From: Lewinellaceae bacterium
GTDB taxonomy: Bacteria; Bacteroidota; Bacteroidia; Chitinophagales; Saprospiraceae
Reading direction: 5' to 3'
Assembly: GCA_020636025.1 (NCBI GenBank)
Contig: JACJYQ010000008.1
Coordinates: 248,001 to 312,000, forward strand
DNA: 64,000 bases
Both the position numbers and the translations under genes were made by a program. Below are positions 44,614-52,603 of the stretch, piece by piece. The stretch's first letter is position 1, and every line of letters begins with the position of its first letter. Under the pieces are notes generated by a model. The model worked only from the letters and a program-made list of their open reading frames with translations, had not been told where the DNA came from and did not search any database.

Positions 44614-45299
44614 AGCAGTTGAATTGCCTAATTGTAGAAGACGAGCCTTTGGCCGCAGGCATTTTGGAGGATTACATCCACGATATCCCTTTTTTGTGTT
44701 TGATCGGAAAATGCGGTGACGCTATATATGCCTCGGAGATTATGCAGGAATCTGATGTTGATGTACTTTTTCTCGATTTGCATTTGCCGGGTTTGAAAGG
44801 GCTTGATTTCCTGCGAAGTCTGAAAAAAGCACCTGAGGTGATCCTGACAACTGCATACCATGAGTACGCATTGGAGAGCTATTCGCTGAATGTGACAGAT
44901 TACTTGTTAAAACCCATTGATTTCGAACGCTTTGTTCAGGCAGTGCAAAAGTTAAAAAGTCCTGTCGCTTCAGGGCATCATACGCGACCCTTCCATTTTT
45001 TCAATGCCAATAAAAAAATGGTACGGGTGTGGATAGATGAGGTATTGTTTGTAGAAAGTGTAAAGGAATACGCACGCATAGTTATGACTGGGGATAAGCA
45101 AGTGTTTACCAAAATTTCACTCGCAGATCTGGAAAGAATTTTTGCTGGATATGACTTCCTTCGGGTTCACCGGTCTTTTTTGGTGGCGCTCCGGCATATT
45201 CAATCCTTCAACAGCAGCAGTCTGCAAATTGGCGACACCGAAATTTCCATAGGCCGGCTTTATCGGGAGGAAGTGTTGCAGGTATTAGGCAGGTTATAG
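44610..45299 (+). CDS. LytTR-family response regulator
   Basis: A 229-residue DNA-binding response regulator. The receiver domain spans ~1-120 with the acidic pocket E10/D11, phosphoacceptor D56 in VLFLDLHLP, the Thr in LTTAYHEYA and Lys in YLLKPI. The LytTR DNA-binding domain spans ~130-229 (HFFNANKKMVRVWIDEVLFVESVKEY, FLRVHRSFLVAL). LytTR proteins bind direct repeats about two helical turns apart. It is the partner of the kinase that overlaps it by 4 bases. A glycosyltransferase gene starts 8 bases further on, which suggests cell-surface functions are among its tasks. Confidence 0.94.
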   Translation: MKQLNCLIVEDEPLAAGILEDYIHDIPFLCLIGKCGDAIYASEIMQESDVDVLFLDLHLPGLKGLDFLRSLKKAPEVILTTAYHEYALESYSLNVTDYLLKPIDFERFVQAVQKLKSPVASGHHTRPFHFFNANKKMVRVWIDEVLFVESVKEYARIVMTGDKQVFTKISLADLERIFAGYDFLRVHRSFLVALRHIQSFNSSSLQIGDTEISIGRLYREEVLQVLGRL

Positions 45300-45307
45300 C
45301 ATTAGCA

Positions 45308-46450
45308 ATGTATTTTCGCCCGAAATCAGCTTCTCTTTTGGCACAAAAAATTGTACTTATTTCCCCGGCTCACCCGCTTAGAGGTGGCATTGCCGCATCG
45401 TCCGAACGACTGGCCTTAGCCCTGCAGGATGCCGGGCATGAAGTGGTGATCTATTCGTTTTCTCTGCAATATCCTGGATTCCTTTTTCCTGGAAAAACCC
45501 AATTTAGCGATGAACCGGCACCTGAAGGATTGAATATAAAAACCAAATTGAACTCTGTAAATCCATTTAACTGGATTCTCTCCGGAAGAGCCATTGCAAA
45601 AGAAAAACCCGATCAAATTATTGTTCGCTTCTGGCTCCCGTTTATGGGGCCATGTCTGGGAACCGTGTTGAGAGTCGCAAAATTTTTCAGCAAAAAACCA
45701 TTTCACATAACAGGCCTGGTTGACAACATCATTCCCCATGAAAAACGACCGGGTGACAAGCCATTTGCCCGCTATTTCGTAAAAGCTTGTGATGATTTTG
45801 TAGTCATGTCAAAATCCGTTGGCCTTGAAATTCAATCCTTTGCAAAAAAGGAAGTTCGCTTCGCCCCCCACCCTTTGTACGACACTTATGGAGAGCCAAT
45901 ACCACGTAGCGAAGCGCGCGATTTACTGAATATCCCTCAAGAAGTAGCCGTAGTCCTTTTTTTTGGGTTTATCCGAAAATACAAGGGACTTGATCTTTTG
46001 TTAAAGGCACTGCGCAGCACGCCTGAAATTCATGCGATCATCGCCGGTGAATGTTACGACGCCTGGGAATATTACCAGCAGATAATTGAAAATGAGAAGA
46101 TAGCTGAACAAATCCACCTGTTCAACGACTTCATACCCAGTGATCAGGTGAGAACATATTTCTCAGCCGCTGACCTGGTTGTACAACCTTACAAAAGCGC
46201 CACCCAAAGCGGTATTTCCCAAATTGCCTATCACTTTGAAAAGCCCATGATTGTGACCAATGTAGGTGGACTTCCCGAGATTGTAAGCGACGGGGTTTCA
46301 GGGTATGTCGTGCCTCCGGAAGCTGAAGCTATTGCTGCTGCGATGAAGGATTTCTTTGACCAGGGACGGTCTGCGGTAATGATAGAAGGAGTGAAAGTTG
46401 AGAAAAAGCGGTTTGGGTGGGAGTATTTGGTGGGGGTGTTGGTTAAATAA
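45308..46450 (+). CDS. GT4-family glycosyltransferase
   Basis: A 380-residue retaining glycosyltransferase of the GT-B fold. The N-terminal domain begins IVLISPAHPLRGGIAASSERLALAL, with a glycine-rich loop. The C-terminal domain has FFGFIRKYKGLDLLLKAL and the sugar-nucleotide-binding EX7E-type region around KSATQSGISQIAYHFEKPMIVTNVGGLPEIV. No signal or membrane helix is seen, so it is cytoplasmic or membrane-associated. Donor and acceptor are unknown. It starts 8 bases after the LytTR regulator and no terminator lies between, so the three genes form one operon. Confidence 0.85.
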   Translation: MYFRPKSASLLAQKIVLISPAHPLRGGIAASSERLALALQDAGHEVVIYSFSLQYPGFLFPGKTQFSDEPAPEGLNIKTKLNSVNPFNWILSGRAIAKEKPDQIIVRFWLPFMGPCLGTVLRVAKFFSKKPFHITGLVDNIIPHEKRPGDKPFARYFVKACDDFVVMSKSVGLEIQSFAKKEVRFAPHPLYDTYGEPIPRSEARDLLNIPQEVAVVLFFGFIRKYKGLDLLLKALRSTPEIHAIIAGECYDAWEYYQQIIENEKIAEQIHLFNDFIPSDQVRTYFSAADLVVQPYKSATQSGISQIAYHFEKPMIVTNVGGLPEIVSDGVSGYVVPPEAEAIAAAMKDFFDQGRSAVMIEGVKVEKKRFGWEYLVGVLVK

Positions 46451-46514
46451 CTTTAGAATAGGAGCCATTTTCAATATTTTGAGCACACCAACCTCCCTAT
46501 AAGGGGTAACAAAA

Positions 46515-46547
46515 AACGCAAACACCTGAATTACAGATATTTGCGTT
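46515..46547 (-). terminator. Terminator behind tRNA-Arg
   Basis: Arms AACGCAAA (46540-46547 read on the minus strand) and TTTGCGTT (46515-46522) are followed by a T6 run on the minus strand. It ends the tRNA transcript and, from the other side, may help close the GT4 operon. Confidence 0.7.
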
Positions 46548-46557
46548 AATAAAGAAG

Positions 46558-46630
46558 TGATCCCGACAGGACTCGAACCTGTAACCTACAGATTAGAAAT
46601 CTGTTGCACTATCCATTGTGCTACGGGACC
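46558..46630 (-). tRNA. tRNA-Arg (anticodon TCT)
   Basis: 73 nt on the minus strand. The acceptor stem is GGTCCCG/CGGGATC with one G-U pair and discriminator A; the CCA end is not encoded. The anticodon stem ACAGA/TCTGT encloses loop TTTCTAA, giving anticodon TCT, which reads AGA. The T-arm carries GGTTCGAGTCC. Confidence 0.95.
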
Positions 46631-46643
46631 TGGAAATGCGGCG

Positions 46644-46651
46644 CAAAAGTA
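46644..46651 (-). promoter_or_regulatory. -7 element of the tRNA-Arg promoter
   Basis: TACTTTTG on the minus strand lies 14 bases before the tRNA 5' end. TTG occurs 22 bases upstream (46674-46676), wider than the consensus 19. Confidence 0.45.
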
Positions 46652-46763
46652 AGAACTTTTGCAAAGTCAGGAACAATTAATTTTCAATTGAAGTTTCATT
46701 TGTTTCCAACAGGTCTGGAAAAATTCCCGTATCTTTTCAAAACATTGCAAGAAATGACCACTT

Positions 46764-47453
46764 ATGGAGCAAACACCCACAGTAAATAACGTTCAGATTG
46801 AAGAATCCTGGAAAAAGGTGCTGGACGTAGAGTTTCAAAAACCATACTTCGGAGAAATAAAAAAAGTGCTGGTCGATGCTAAGCAGGCAGGAAAAACCGT
46901 CTACCCGCCCGGCTCACTAATCTTTAATGCCTTCAATAAAACGCCTTTTGACAAGCTGAAGGTCGTCATTCTTGGCCAGGATCCATATCACAATCCGGGT
47001 GAGGCCATGGGGCTTTGCTTCTCTGTTCCAAAAGGGACTAAAATCCCTCCTTCCCTGGTAAACATTTACAAGGAAATAAACGCCGAACTCGGTTTGCCCA
47101 TCCCAACTCATGGCGACCTCACCCATTGGGCCAATCAAGGCGTGCTGCTATTAAACGCCATGCTAACCGTGGAAGCTAAAAAACCCGCTTCCCACCAGAA
47201 AATTGGCTGGCAAACCTTCACTGACGCCGTCATCAAAACCATTTCTGACAAAAAAGAAGGCGTAGTATTTCTACTCTGGGGCAACTTCGCTCGCGGCAAA
47301 AAAGCCTTGATCGATCAATCCAAACACTACGTACTCGAATCTCCACACCCCTCACCACTCGCCGGCAACGCCTTCATGGGATGCGGGCACTTCGCTTACA
47401 CAAACGAAATACTTAAGAAGGATGGGAAGGGGGAGATTGATTGGAGTGGTTAA
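46764..47453 (+). CDS. ung: Uracil-DNA glycosylase
   Basis: Base-excision repair enzyme that removes uracil from DNA. The water-activating Asp is in VVILGQDPYHNPGEAMGL, the Phe and Asn of uracil recognition are in GLCFSVP and LLLNAMLTV, and the catalytic His loop is HPSPLAG. The 229-residue length is usual for family 1. The start at 46764 is preceded by an A/T-rich leader without a Shine-Dalgarno, as is normal in this phylum. Its last codons GGT-TAA form the first unit of a GGTTAAC tandem array, and an IS element sits 22 bases behind the stop. Confidence 0.96.
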   Translation: MEQTPTVNNVQIEESWKKVLDVEFQKPYFGEIKKVLVDAKQAGKTVYPPGSLIFNAFNKTPFDKLKVVILGQDPYHNPGEAMGLCFSVPKGTKIPPSLVNIYKEINAELGLPIPTHGDLTHWANQGVLLLNAMLTVEAKKPASHQKIGWQTFTDAVIKTISDKKEGVVFLLWGNFARGKKALIDQSKHYVLESPHPSPLAGNAFMGCGHFAYTNEILKKDGKGEIDWSG

Positions 47454-47475
47454 CGGTTAACGGTTAACGGTTAAC
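47448..47475 (+). repeat. Heptamer array GGTTAAC x4 at the ung stop
   Basis: Four exact GGTTAAC units; the TAA stop of ung (47451-47453) lies in the first. The left end of the IS element follows directly. Confidence 0.9.
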
Positions 47476-47487
47476 TGAATTGACACG

Positions 47488-48027
47488 CTAACATAGGGCC
47501 AAGTTGCTGATATGGCAAAAGTGCTGTTTTCTAGCTAGTTCTAAAGGAGTCATCATATCCAAACCTTGATGTGGCCTTTGTCGATTATAATACATCTCCC
47601 AAAGTCGGAGTTCATAACGACGATGTTCTTCACAAGTAAATCGTTTTTGGTTGAAAAGTGCTTCATTATCAGTTCGATTACTACGCTCTATAAAACCGTT
47701 TCGCCAGGGTTTGCCTTTAGCAATTAAAGCATGAATGACTTTCAGATTTTTTGCTAGTTTACTGAATGCCGTTTGACGCTCAGAACGATATGCAAACTTC
47801 ATGGTAAATGCCATGTGGTTATCTGTAAAAACAATATAAAAAGGCGGTAATCGCTCCATGGCACGCAGTAAAAAACCAGCTAGTGTCTGAGTATTGTGAT
47901 TATGGTGAATCTCACTGTATTTGATTCTGGTGCTCAGATGTATAATGCTGATTTTATAGGCAAAACCACGCTGACCTTTAATCGCAGGCAATTGCTGCCA
48001 GTCCATTTGAGCACGATGTTTTCCCAC
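47488..48027 (-). CDS. Transposase, DDE catalytic part (second frame)
   Basis: 179 residues of an rve/DDE integrase core. The triad is visible as Asp in QMDWQQLP, Asp in FTDNHMAF and Glu in GFIERSNRTDNE, followed by LRLWEMYYNRQRPHQGL, typical of IS481/IS3 cores. It has no ATG; the frame is open through GTG at 48027 and lies at -1 relative to the HTH part. It therefore needs a -1 frameshift or slippage at the A7 run (48044-48050) to be joined to it. All catalytic residues are intact, so the element could be active if the frames are joined. Confidence 0.78.
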   Translation of the reverse strand: MGKHRAQMDWQQLPAIKGQRGFAYKISIIHLSTRIKYSEIHHNHNTQTLAGFLLRAMERLPPFYIVFTDNHMAFTMKFAYRSERQTAFSKLAKNLKVIHALIAKGKPWRNGFIERSNRTDNEALFNQKRFTCEEHRRYELRLWEMYYNRQRPHQGLDMMTPLELARKQHFCHISNLALC

Positions 48028-48029
48028 AT

Positions 48030-48410
48030 TTAGTGGACTCCGCTTTTTTTCTCTTTTTGACTGCGGTTGTTCATACCTTCTTGCTGAAGAATGCGATGAA
48101 TCGTTCCACGATTAGCAAAACTGAATTCAGCTTTTAGGTGATAAGCGATTGTCTTTGGACCTCGGTCTGGATGAGATTTACGGTATGCTATGACAGCCTT
48201 ACGATATGCCGGAGTGATCACTCTACGAGGTTCTTTAGGACCACTGGGCTTGTCAAATGGACTGTCTCGATTAACCCATCTGTTTATGGTTTTGCGGTTG
48301 ACATTAAAGCGCCTGGCCAACTCACTTTTTGAAGCTTTGCCGCTACTACACAGTTCTTGTATCAAACGACGTTGAGCTATTGTCAATTGAGCATTTTTGT
48401 GTTGTTTCAT
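48030..48410 (-). CDS. Transposase, HTH part (first frame)
   Basis: 126 residues with an N-terminal helix-turn-helix: LTIAQRRLIQEL and SKSELARRFNVNRKTINRWVN. A second HTH-like segment (GPKTIAYHLKAEFSFANRGTIHRILQQEG) follows, as in IS481-family proteins. The frame stops at TAA two bases before the GTG of the catalytic part, just after a run of seven A residues in GAG-AAA-AAA-AGC. This is either a one-base deletion in a once continuous gene or a programmed frameshift. Confidence 0.75.
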   Translation of the reverse strand: MKQHKNAQLTIAQRRLIQELCSSGKASKSELARRFNVNRKTINRWVNRDSPFDKPSGPKEPRRVITPAYRKAVIAYRKSHPDRGPKTIAYHLKAEFSFANRGTIHRILQQEGMNNRSQKEKKSGVH

Positions 48411-48450
48411 GAAAGGACCCTTTTTGACCCCAAGTTAATATGGTTATTCA

Positions 48451-48470
48451 GTTAACGGTTAACGGTTAAC
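48451..48470 (+). repeat. Heptamer array behind the IS element
   Basis: GTTAAC followed by two GGTTAAC units, in phase with the four units at 47448-47475; the other half of the array split by the IS. Confidence 0.85.
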
Positions 48471-48555
48471 GAAAATTATTGGTAAAATAGGTTATGCCAA
48501 GCCAAAATGAAGAATTGCAGAATTATAAAAACCAAACCAGAATTGCAATAATGTG

Positions 48556-48593
48556 TCATTAACCACTAACCGCTGACCATTAACCACTAATTA
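48556..48593 (-). repeat. Heptamer array at the lptD stop
   Basis: Read on the minus strand, TTAGTGG, TTAATGG, TCAGCGG, TTAGTGG and TTAATGA follow each other, beginning directly at the lptD TAA (48591-48593). Confidence 0.8.
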
Positions 48594-51308
48594 AAAAGTA
48601 TCATAATAATCCTTCCGGTACGGCACTTTAAGGAACTCAAGGGTTCCGGGTTTTACGCCGATGTAGAAGGAGTAGGTGCCGCGGTCGGGTTGCCAGCGAA
48701 GGCTGAGATACCAGCAGTGGAGATCTCTGGTGAATCCTAAGTCGGGGTACACTAGTCTTTTGCTTGGGAAATCGTAACTGATGTTTCCAAGGTCAAGCGA
48801 CCATTTGCTGTTGAGTTGTATGCTGCCAGAAAGACTGAGGTTATTTGTACCAATGGTAAAAGTATCTCTTGCGGTTCCGTAGCCCGTTGGGATTAGCTGA
48901 CGGGTCAGGGAAATCCTGTGACTTACTCTGAAATTATCAAAGAGGCTGAAGAGGTTGTCTGTGTTCACCACGGTGTTTTGTGGAATGTTACTGCCTTTTT
49001 TGCCTTTTGGTTGTTCCGCCTTGCCTTCAATGACATCTCTTAGTTGGCGGATAGAAAAGCCGGTATTGAGCGCGAATCCCAGTTGTGTGACACGGACAAG
49101 GCGATTCTTTTCATGCACCATAAGTCGGTTTATCCGCTTCCCGTTCTCGTTGGCGATGTATGGATCAAAAGTTACGTTCCAGGTAAGGTTGGTGATGTTT
49201 TTGAATAGACGGAATAATCCTCCCGTTCCTACGGTAGACCATTTTAAAGAGTCGGCGGTAAAACTGTAACTACCAGAGAAAGTCAGGTTGTCGAAAATGC
49301 GTTTTTTGAGAACCGAATCTCTTTTGGCAGAATAGTGCTTGAATTCCAGGACATTGGAGAGCGAATAGTTCAAGGCAACATTGCGTTTTGTTAGTGCAGG
49401 CCTGCTGTAAATCGCTTCGTCGTAAATGCCGTATTGAATGGAATCGCGTTCCTCCGGTCGCAAATCAGTGTAATAATATTTAAAGTACCGATCCTGTTGC
49501 TTGCTAAAATCCGGGCCGAAACCAATATTCGCAGAAGGCGTCATTTTGTGCCGGAAACCCCGGAACCAGCCTTTTTTGAATTGTTTGGTGAAAAACAAGG
49601 CCGTATTGGTTGAAACCCCTACATCATATTTCCTGAAGGCATAAAAATTCCAGTCACGGCGGGTTTCCACTTCTCCATAGGTGGATTTGCCTTCATTCAG
49701 GGTAATTTCCAGTATGCTGCCATCATCGGCGTAGGTGGTGTCGTATACCAGTGTAGTGTCGTTATTCAGTTCTTTTCTAATGGTATACGGATACCAGTTC
49801 TCCTCATAACGGATATTCGGACTAACGTTGATGTATTTAAACAGCTTGAAAGTATAGTCGCTGCTCGCGGTGTGCTGGATGCCAATCCGCGCATTTTCGA
49901 GCGTACTTTGCGTGAACAGCAAGGTGTCAACCGTTCTGAAACTATTGTCGAGCTTTGAAGAATAGGTCAGGGATATTTTTTCAAACCAGCGCTCCTTTCC
50001 TATGGTAATTTTTCGTCTGAAAGGGAAAATGCGCTGCATGGTAAAATTCACAGAAGGCAAGGTGATGTCCATCTGCCGTGTCTGTGTATTCTGGGAGTGG
50101 CGCAAAGCTGCAGAAAACTGGTATGGCCGACCTGGAAAAGTTTTGTTAAACGTAAGATTTGAGGTTAAAATATTCTCATATACACTCAAATAGTCATTCT
50201 GATTTCGGTTTTGATCCTGATTGGTCTGAATGTTCACCGAACCATTTAGCTTCCGCGATGGGTGTGCCTTGGCATCCTGATTATGCGTCAGTTGCAACTT
50301 AAAAGAGTTTTGAACCACTTTTTCAGCGCGACTATTCTCTGTAACCCTTTTATTAAACCCAAGTATCACGTTGCCATTGTACTTGTATCTGTAATTGTAC
50401 CGAAGTGTACCCGATACACCGAAAGTTCCGCTTGTAAATGCACGAAACAACACAGAGGCATCTGCGTGTTCACTGATGGGTTGATACCAACCGATATCGT
50501 TTATACCCAAACCTTCCTCTCGCCTTCCCTGGAAATCTCTGGGGATGAGCAGTCCGGCTTTTCTGGTTTGAGTCATGGGGAAGAAACCAAACGGAATAAT
50601 GATGGGTGTGGGAACTCCGCCCAATTCAAGGTTCGACAACCCGGTGACAACCAGTTTATTGGGAATTACCTTGAGCTTTCGCGTATGAATGCCAAAATGC
50701 GGATGAGGATCGTCGCAGGTCGTGATGATGGCATCCTGATTGTAAATGATGTTTTTTGTTTTACCAGAGGTATCTACACTTTCAGAACCAATGAATTTGG
50801 CTTTGGCTCCAAGGACATACATATCCTCCTGTTTGGTTCTCGCCTCATAAATGATGCCTTTTCTAGACTTGAAATTGTACCGGAGCCGGGTCGCCGTAAA
50901 ACTCTGTTCCCCGTCATTGAATTCGGGTAGCCCGGCTAATTGACCCGAGCTGTCACGCAATTGTTCGGCGCTGATTTCGTTCTTCTGGTAATCCAGTAAA
51001 ATATATCCCGCCTTGATTTCCAGACTAGTGTACTTAACCTGGGCTGAACCGTACAAATGCAATTGCCTGTTCACCGCATCAAACCACATAGAATCTTTGG
51101 CGCTGCAGTTCACCGCAGCGTCCAGACTTTCATTGCTGATGCGAATGGTGTAGAGGTCAACAACTGCAGAATCAGATACTGGCACAGGAATTGAATCCTT
51201 AATAACTACCGCAGTAGAATCCGGCTTTTGAGCTTTTAGCCCATTCATGAGGAATAGCAGCCCCAGGAATTGAAAGAAAAGGCGATATTTGCGGGGTAGT
51301 TTATACAC
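48591..51308 (-). CDS. lptD: LPS-assembly protein LptD (OstA-like)
   Basis: A 905-residue outer-membrane protein of the LptD/OstA family, which inserts lipopolysaccharide into the outer leaflet. The start is GTG at 51308, followed by a signal peptide (LFFQFLGLLFLMNGLKAQ); an in-frame TAG lies two codons upstream, so no earlier start exists. Residues ~60-240 form an OstA-type beta-jelly roll (LYGSAQVKYTSLEIKAGYILLDY, IIYNQDAIITTCDDPHPHFGIH). The rest is a large barrel with many aromatic strands and ends ...RKDYYDTF with terminal Phe. Only 11 bases separate it from the divergent amidase gene. Its stop abuts a heptamer array. Confidence 0.87.
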   Translation of the reverse strand: MYKLPRKYRLFFQFLGLLFLMNGLKAQKPDSTAVVIKDSIPVPVSDSAVVDLYTIRISNESLDAAVNCSAKDSMWFDAVNRQLHLYGSAQVKYTSLEIKAGYILLDYQKNEISAEQLRDSSGQLAGLPEFNDGEQSFTATRLRYNFKSRKGIIYEARTKQEDMYVLGAKAKFIGSESVDTSGKTKNIIYNQDAIITTCDDPHPHFGIHTRKLKVIPNKLVVTGLSNLELGGVPTPIIIPFGFFPMTQTRKAGLLIPRDFQGRREEGLGINDIGWYQPISEHADASVLFRAFTSGTFGVSGTLRYNYRYKYNGNVILGFNKRVTENSRAEKVVQNSFKLQLTHNQDAKAHPSRKLNGSVNIQTNQDQNRNQNDYLSVYENILTSNLTFNKTFPGRPYQFSAALRHSQNTQTRQMDITLPSVNFTMQRIFPFRRKITIGKERWFEKISLTYSSKLDNSFRTVDTLLFTQSTLENARIGIQHTASSDYTFKLFKYINVSPNIRYEENWYPYTIRKELNNDTTLVYDTTYADDGSILEITLNEGKSTYGEVETRRDWNFYAFRKYDVGVSTNTALFFTKQFKKGWFRGFRHKMTPSANIGFGPDFSKQQDRYFKYYYTDLRPEERDSIQYGIYDEAIYSRPALTKRNVALNYSLSNVLEFKHYSAKRDSVLKKRIFDNLTFSGSYSFTADSLKWSTVGTGGLFRLFKNITNLTWNVTFDPYIANENGKRINRLMVHEKNRLVRVTQLGFALNTGFSIRQLRDVIEGKAEQPKGKKGSNIPQNTVVNTDNLFSLFDNFRVSHRISLTRQLIPTGYGTARDTFTIGTNNLSLSGSIQLNSKWSLDLGNISYDFPSKRLVYPDLGFTRDLHCWYLSLRWQPDRGTYSFYIGVKPGTLEFLKVPYRKDYYDTF

Positions 51309-51319
51309 AAAACTAAATT

Positions 51320-52546
51320 ATGAGATCAAACTTCGCACTACGAACGATTATGCTTCTGGCATCGTGGCTTGTTTTGCAAAATTTTAACCTCCCTGTAAAG
51401 GTTGATGGTAGCCAGGAGGCAGGTTTGATGAACGGCTCCAACCGGGGCAAAAGTATGGAATCTAATTCCGTACTTTCACTTTCTGCCCCATCTAATCCGA
51501 GTTACAGGATCAAAACCATTGTACTCGACGCTGGCCACGGAGGAAAAGATCCGGGGTGCATTGGCGCATCCTCCAAAGAAAAGGACAATGCCCTGGCCAT
51601 TGTGCTTCATTTGGGAGCCCTGCTTGAAGCCAACTTTCCCGAACTGAAGGTTATTTACACCCGCGACAGCGACGAGTTTATCGAATTGAACGAGCGTGCC
51701 AATATTGCCAACCGCAACAATGCCGATCTTTTCGTTTGCGTCCATTGTAATGCCGTGTCGAGGGCTAGTATCAGTGGTTCCGAAACCTATGTGCTTGGAT
51801 TGCACAAAGTGGCCCACAATCTTGAAGTGGCAAAACGGGAAAACGCCTCCATTTACCTGGAGGATGATTATGAAAAGAAATACTCTGGATATGATCCGGA
51901 TAGTCCGGAGGCACATATTTTCGGTAGCACCTGGCAAAGCGCCTATCTGGAACAGAGTATACTGCTGGCTCAATATGTACAGCAATTTGCCCATTCTGAA
52001 GCTGAGAGAGATGACCGTGGTGTAAAACAAGCGGGATTCCTGGTACTCAAGGAGACAGCGATGCCTTCGGTTTTGATTGAAACGGGCTACCTGACCAACG
52101 CAACTGAAGAACAATATCTGGCCTCTTCCGAGGGACAAGAGGAGATGGCCCTGGCTATTTTCAAGGCCATCAGAGCCTACAAAAATCACATGGAATACGG
52201 CCAAAGCAGTGTGGCTGCCGTAAGCAACTCTTACGTTAAACCTGTTTCCAGAAAAATAGTAGTGAATAGTACCACAACAAGTTCGTCTAAAGGCCCAGGC
52301 ACTACAGCGAAACCTGAAAAAAAACAGGTACCCTCAAAATCTCCATACAGGATTTATTTGCTTTCATGGCCAAACAAACTCGATCCAAACGCCGGACAAC
52401 TTGGCTTGCTATCCGATGTTCATGAAGTAAATGAAGGAGGGAAGTATCACTATTATTTTGGCAATTATTCCTCAATGGAAGAGGCCGAAAAAATCTTACC
52501 GGAAATAAGAAACCTGGGTTTTAAAACCGCAAAAATTGTTCAATAA
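51320..52546 (+). CDS. N-acetylmuramoyl-L-alanine amidase (Amidase_3) with SPOR-like tail
   Basis: A 408-residue zinc amidase that cuts the lactyl-Ala bond of peptidoglycan, AmiC-like. It has an N-terminal signal segment (LRTIMLLASWLVLQ), then the amidase domain (~66-295). The zinc ligands are H73 in LDAGHGG, E87 in SSKEKD and H142 in FVCVHCNA; the catalytic Glu is E254 in VLIETGYL. A low-complexity linker (~300-345) leads to a SPOR-like C-terminal domain (SPYRIYLLSWPN...FGNYSSMEEAEKIL), which binds denuded glycan strands at division sites. It is divergent from lptD and is followed after 57 bases by the mlaD-like gene. Confidence 0.9.
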   Translation: MRSNFALRTIMLLASWLVLQNFNLPVKVDGSQEAGLMNGSNRGKSMESNSVLSLSAPSNPSYRIKTIVLDAGHGGKDPGCIGASSKEKDNALAIVLHLGALLEANFPELKVIYTRDSDEFIELNERANIANRNNADLFVCVHCNAVSRASISGSETYVLGLHKVAHNLEVAKRENASIYLEDDYEKKYSGYDPDSPEAHIFGSTWQSAYLEQSILLAQYVQQFAHSEAERDDRGVKQAGFLVLKETAMPSVLIETGYLTNATEEQYLASSEGQEEMALAIFKAIRAYKNHMEYGQSSVAAVSNSYVKPVSRKIVVNSTTTSSSKGPGTTAKPEKKQVPSKSPYRIYLLSWPNKLDPNAGQLGLLSDVHEVNEGGKYHYYFGNYSSMEEAEKILPEIRNLGFKTAKIVQ

Positions 52547-52603
52547 ACTGCTGATTTACAAAGCATTCATTACAATTTAACCAACACAACATACCAATCC
52601 AAA

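Larger units (their letters stand above)
47476..48450 (-). mobile_element. IS481-like insertion sequence, 975 bp
   Basis: The ends read TGAATTGACACGC (left) and, on the other strand, TGAATAACCATAT (right). They form imperfect ~27-bp terminal inverted repeats, with TGAAT, TAAC and GGG-CAA in common. The element is flanked on both sides by GTTAAC, a likely 6-bp target duplication within a GGTTAAC array. It encodes one transposase split into two frames. The single-gene layout with HTH and DDE parts of ~310 residues fits IS481 better than IS3. Confidence 0.8.

Noticed and set aside
47448..47475. GGTTAAC array read as a telomere-like or plasmid-origin iteron
   Set aside because: It lies behind ung in ordinary chromosome context, without a rep gene, and recurs at other gene ends.
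50262..50930. 222-codon plus-strand frame within lptD
   Set aside because: Antisense of the LptD barrel; no recognisable motif.
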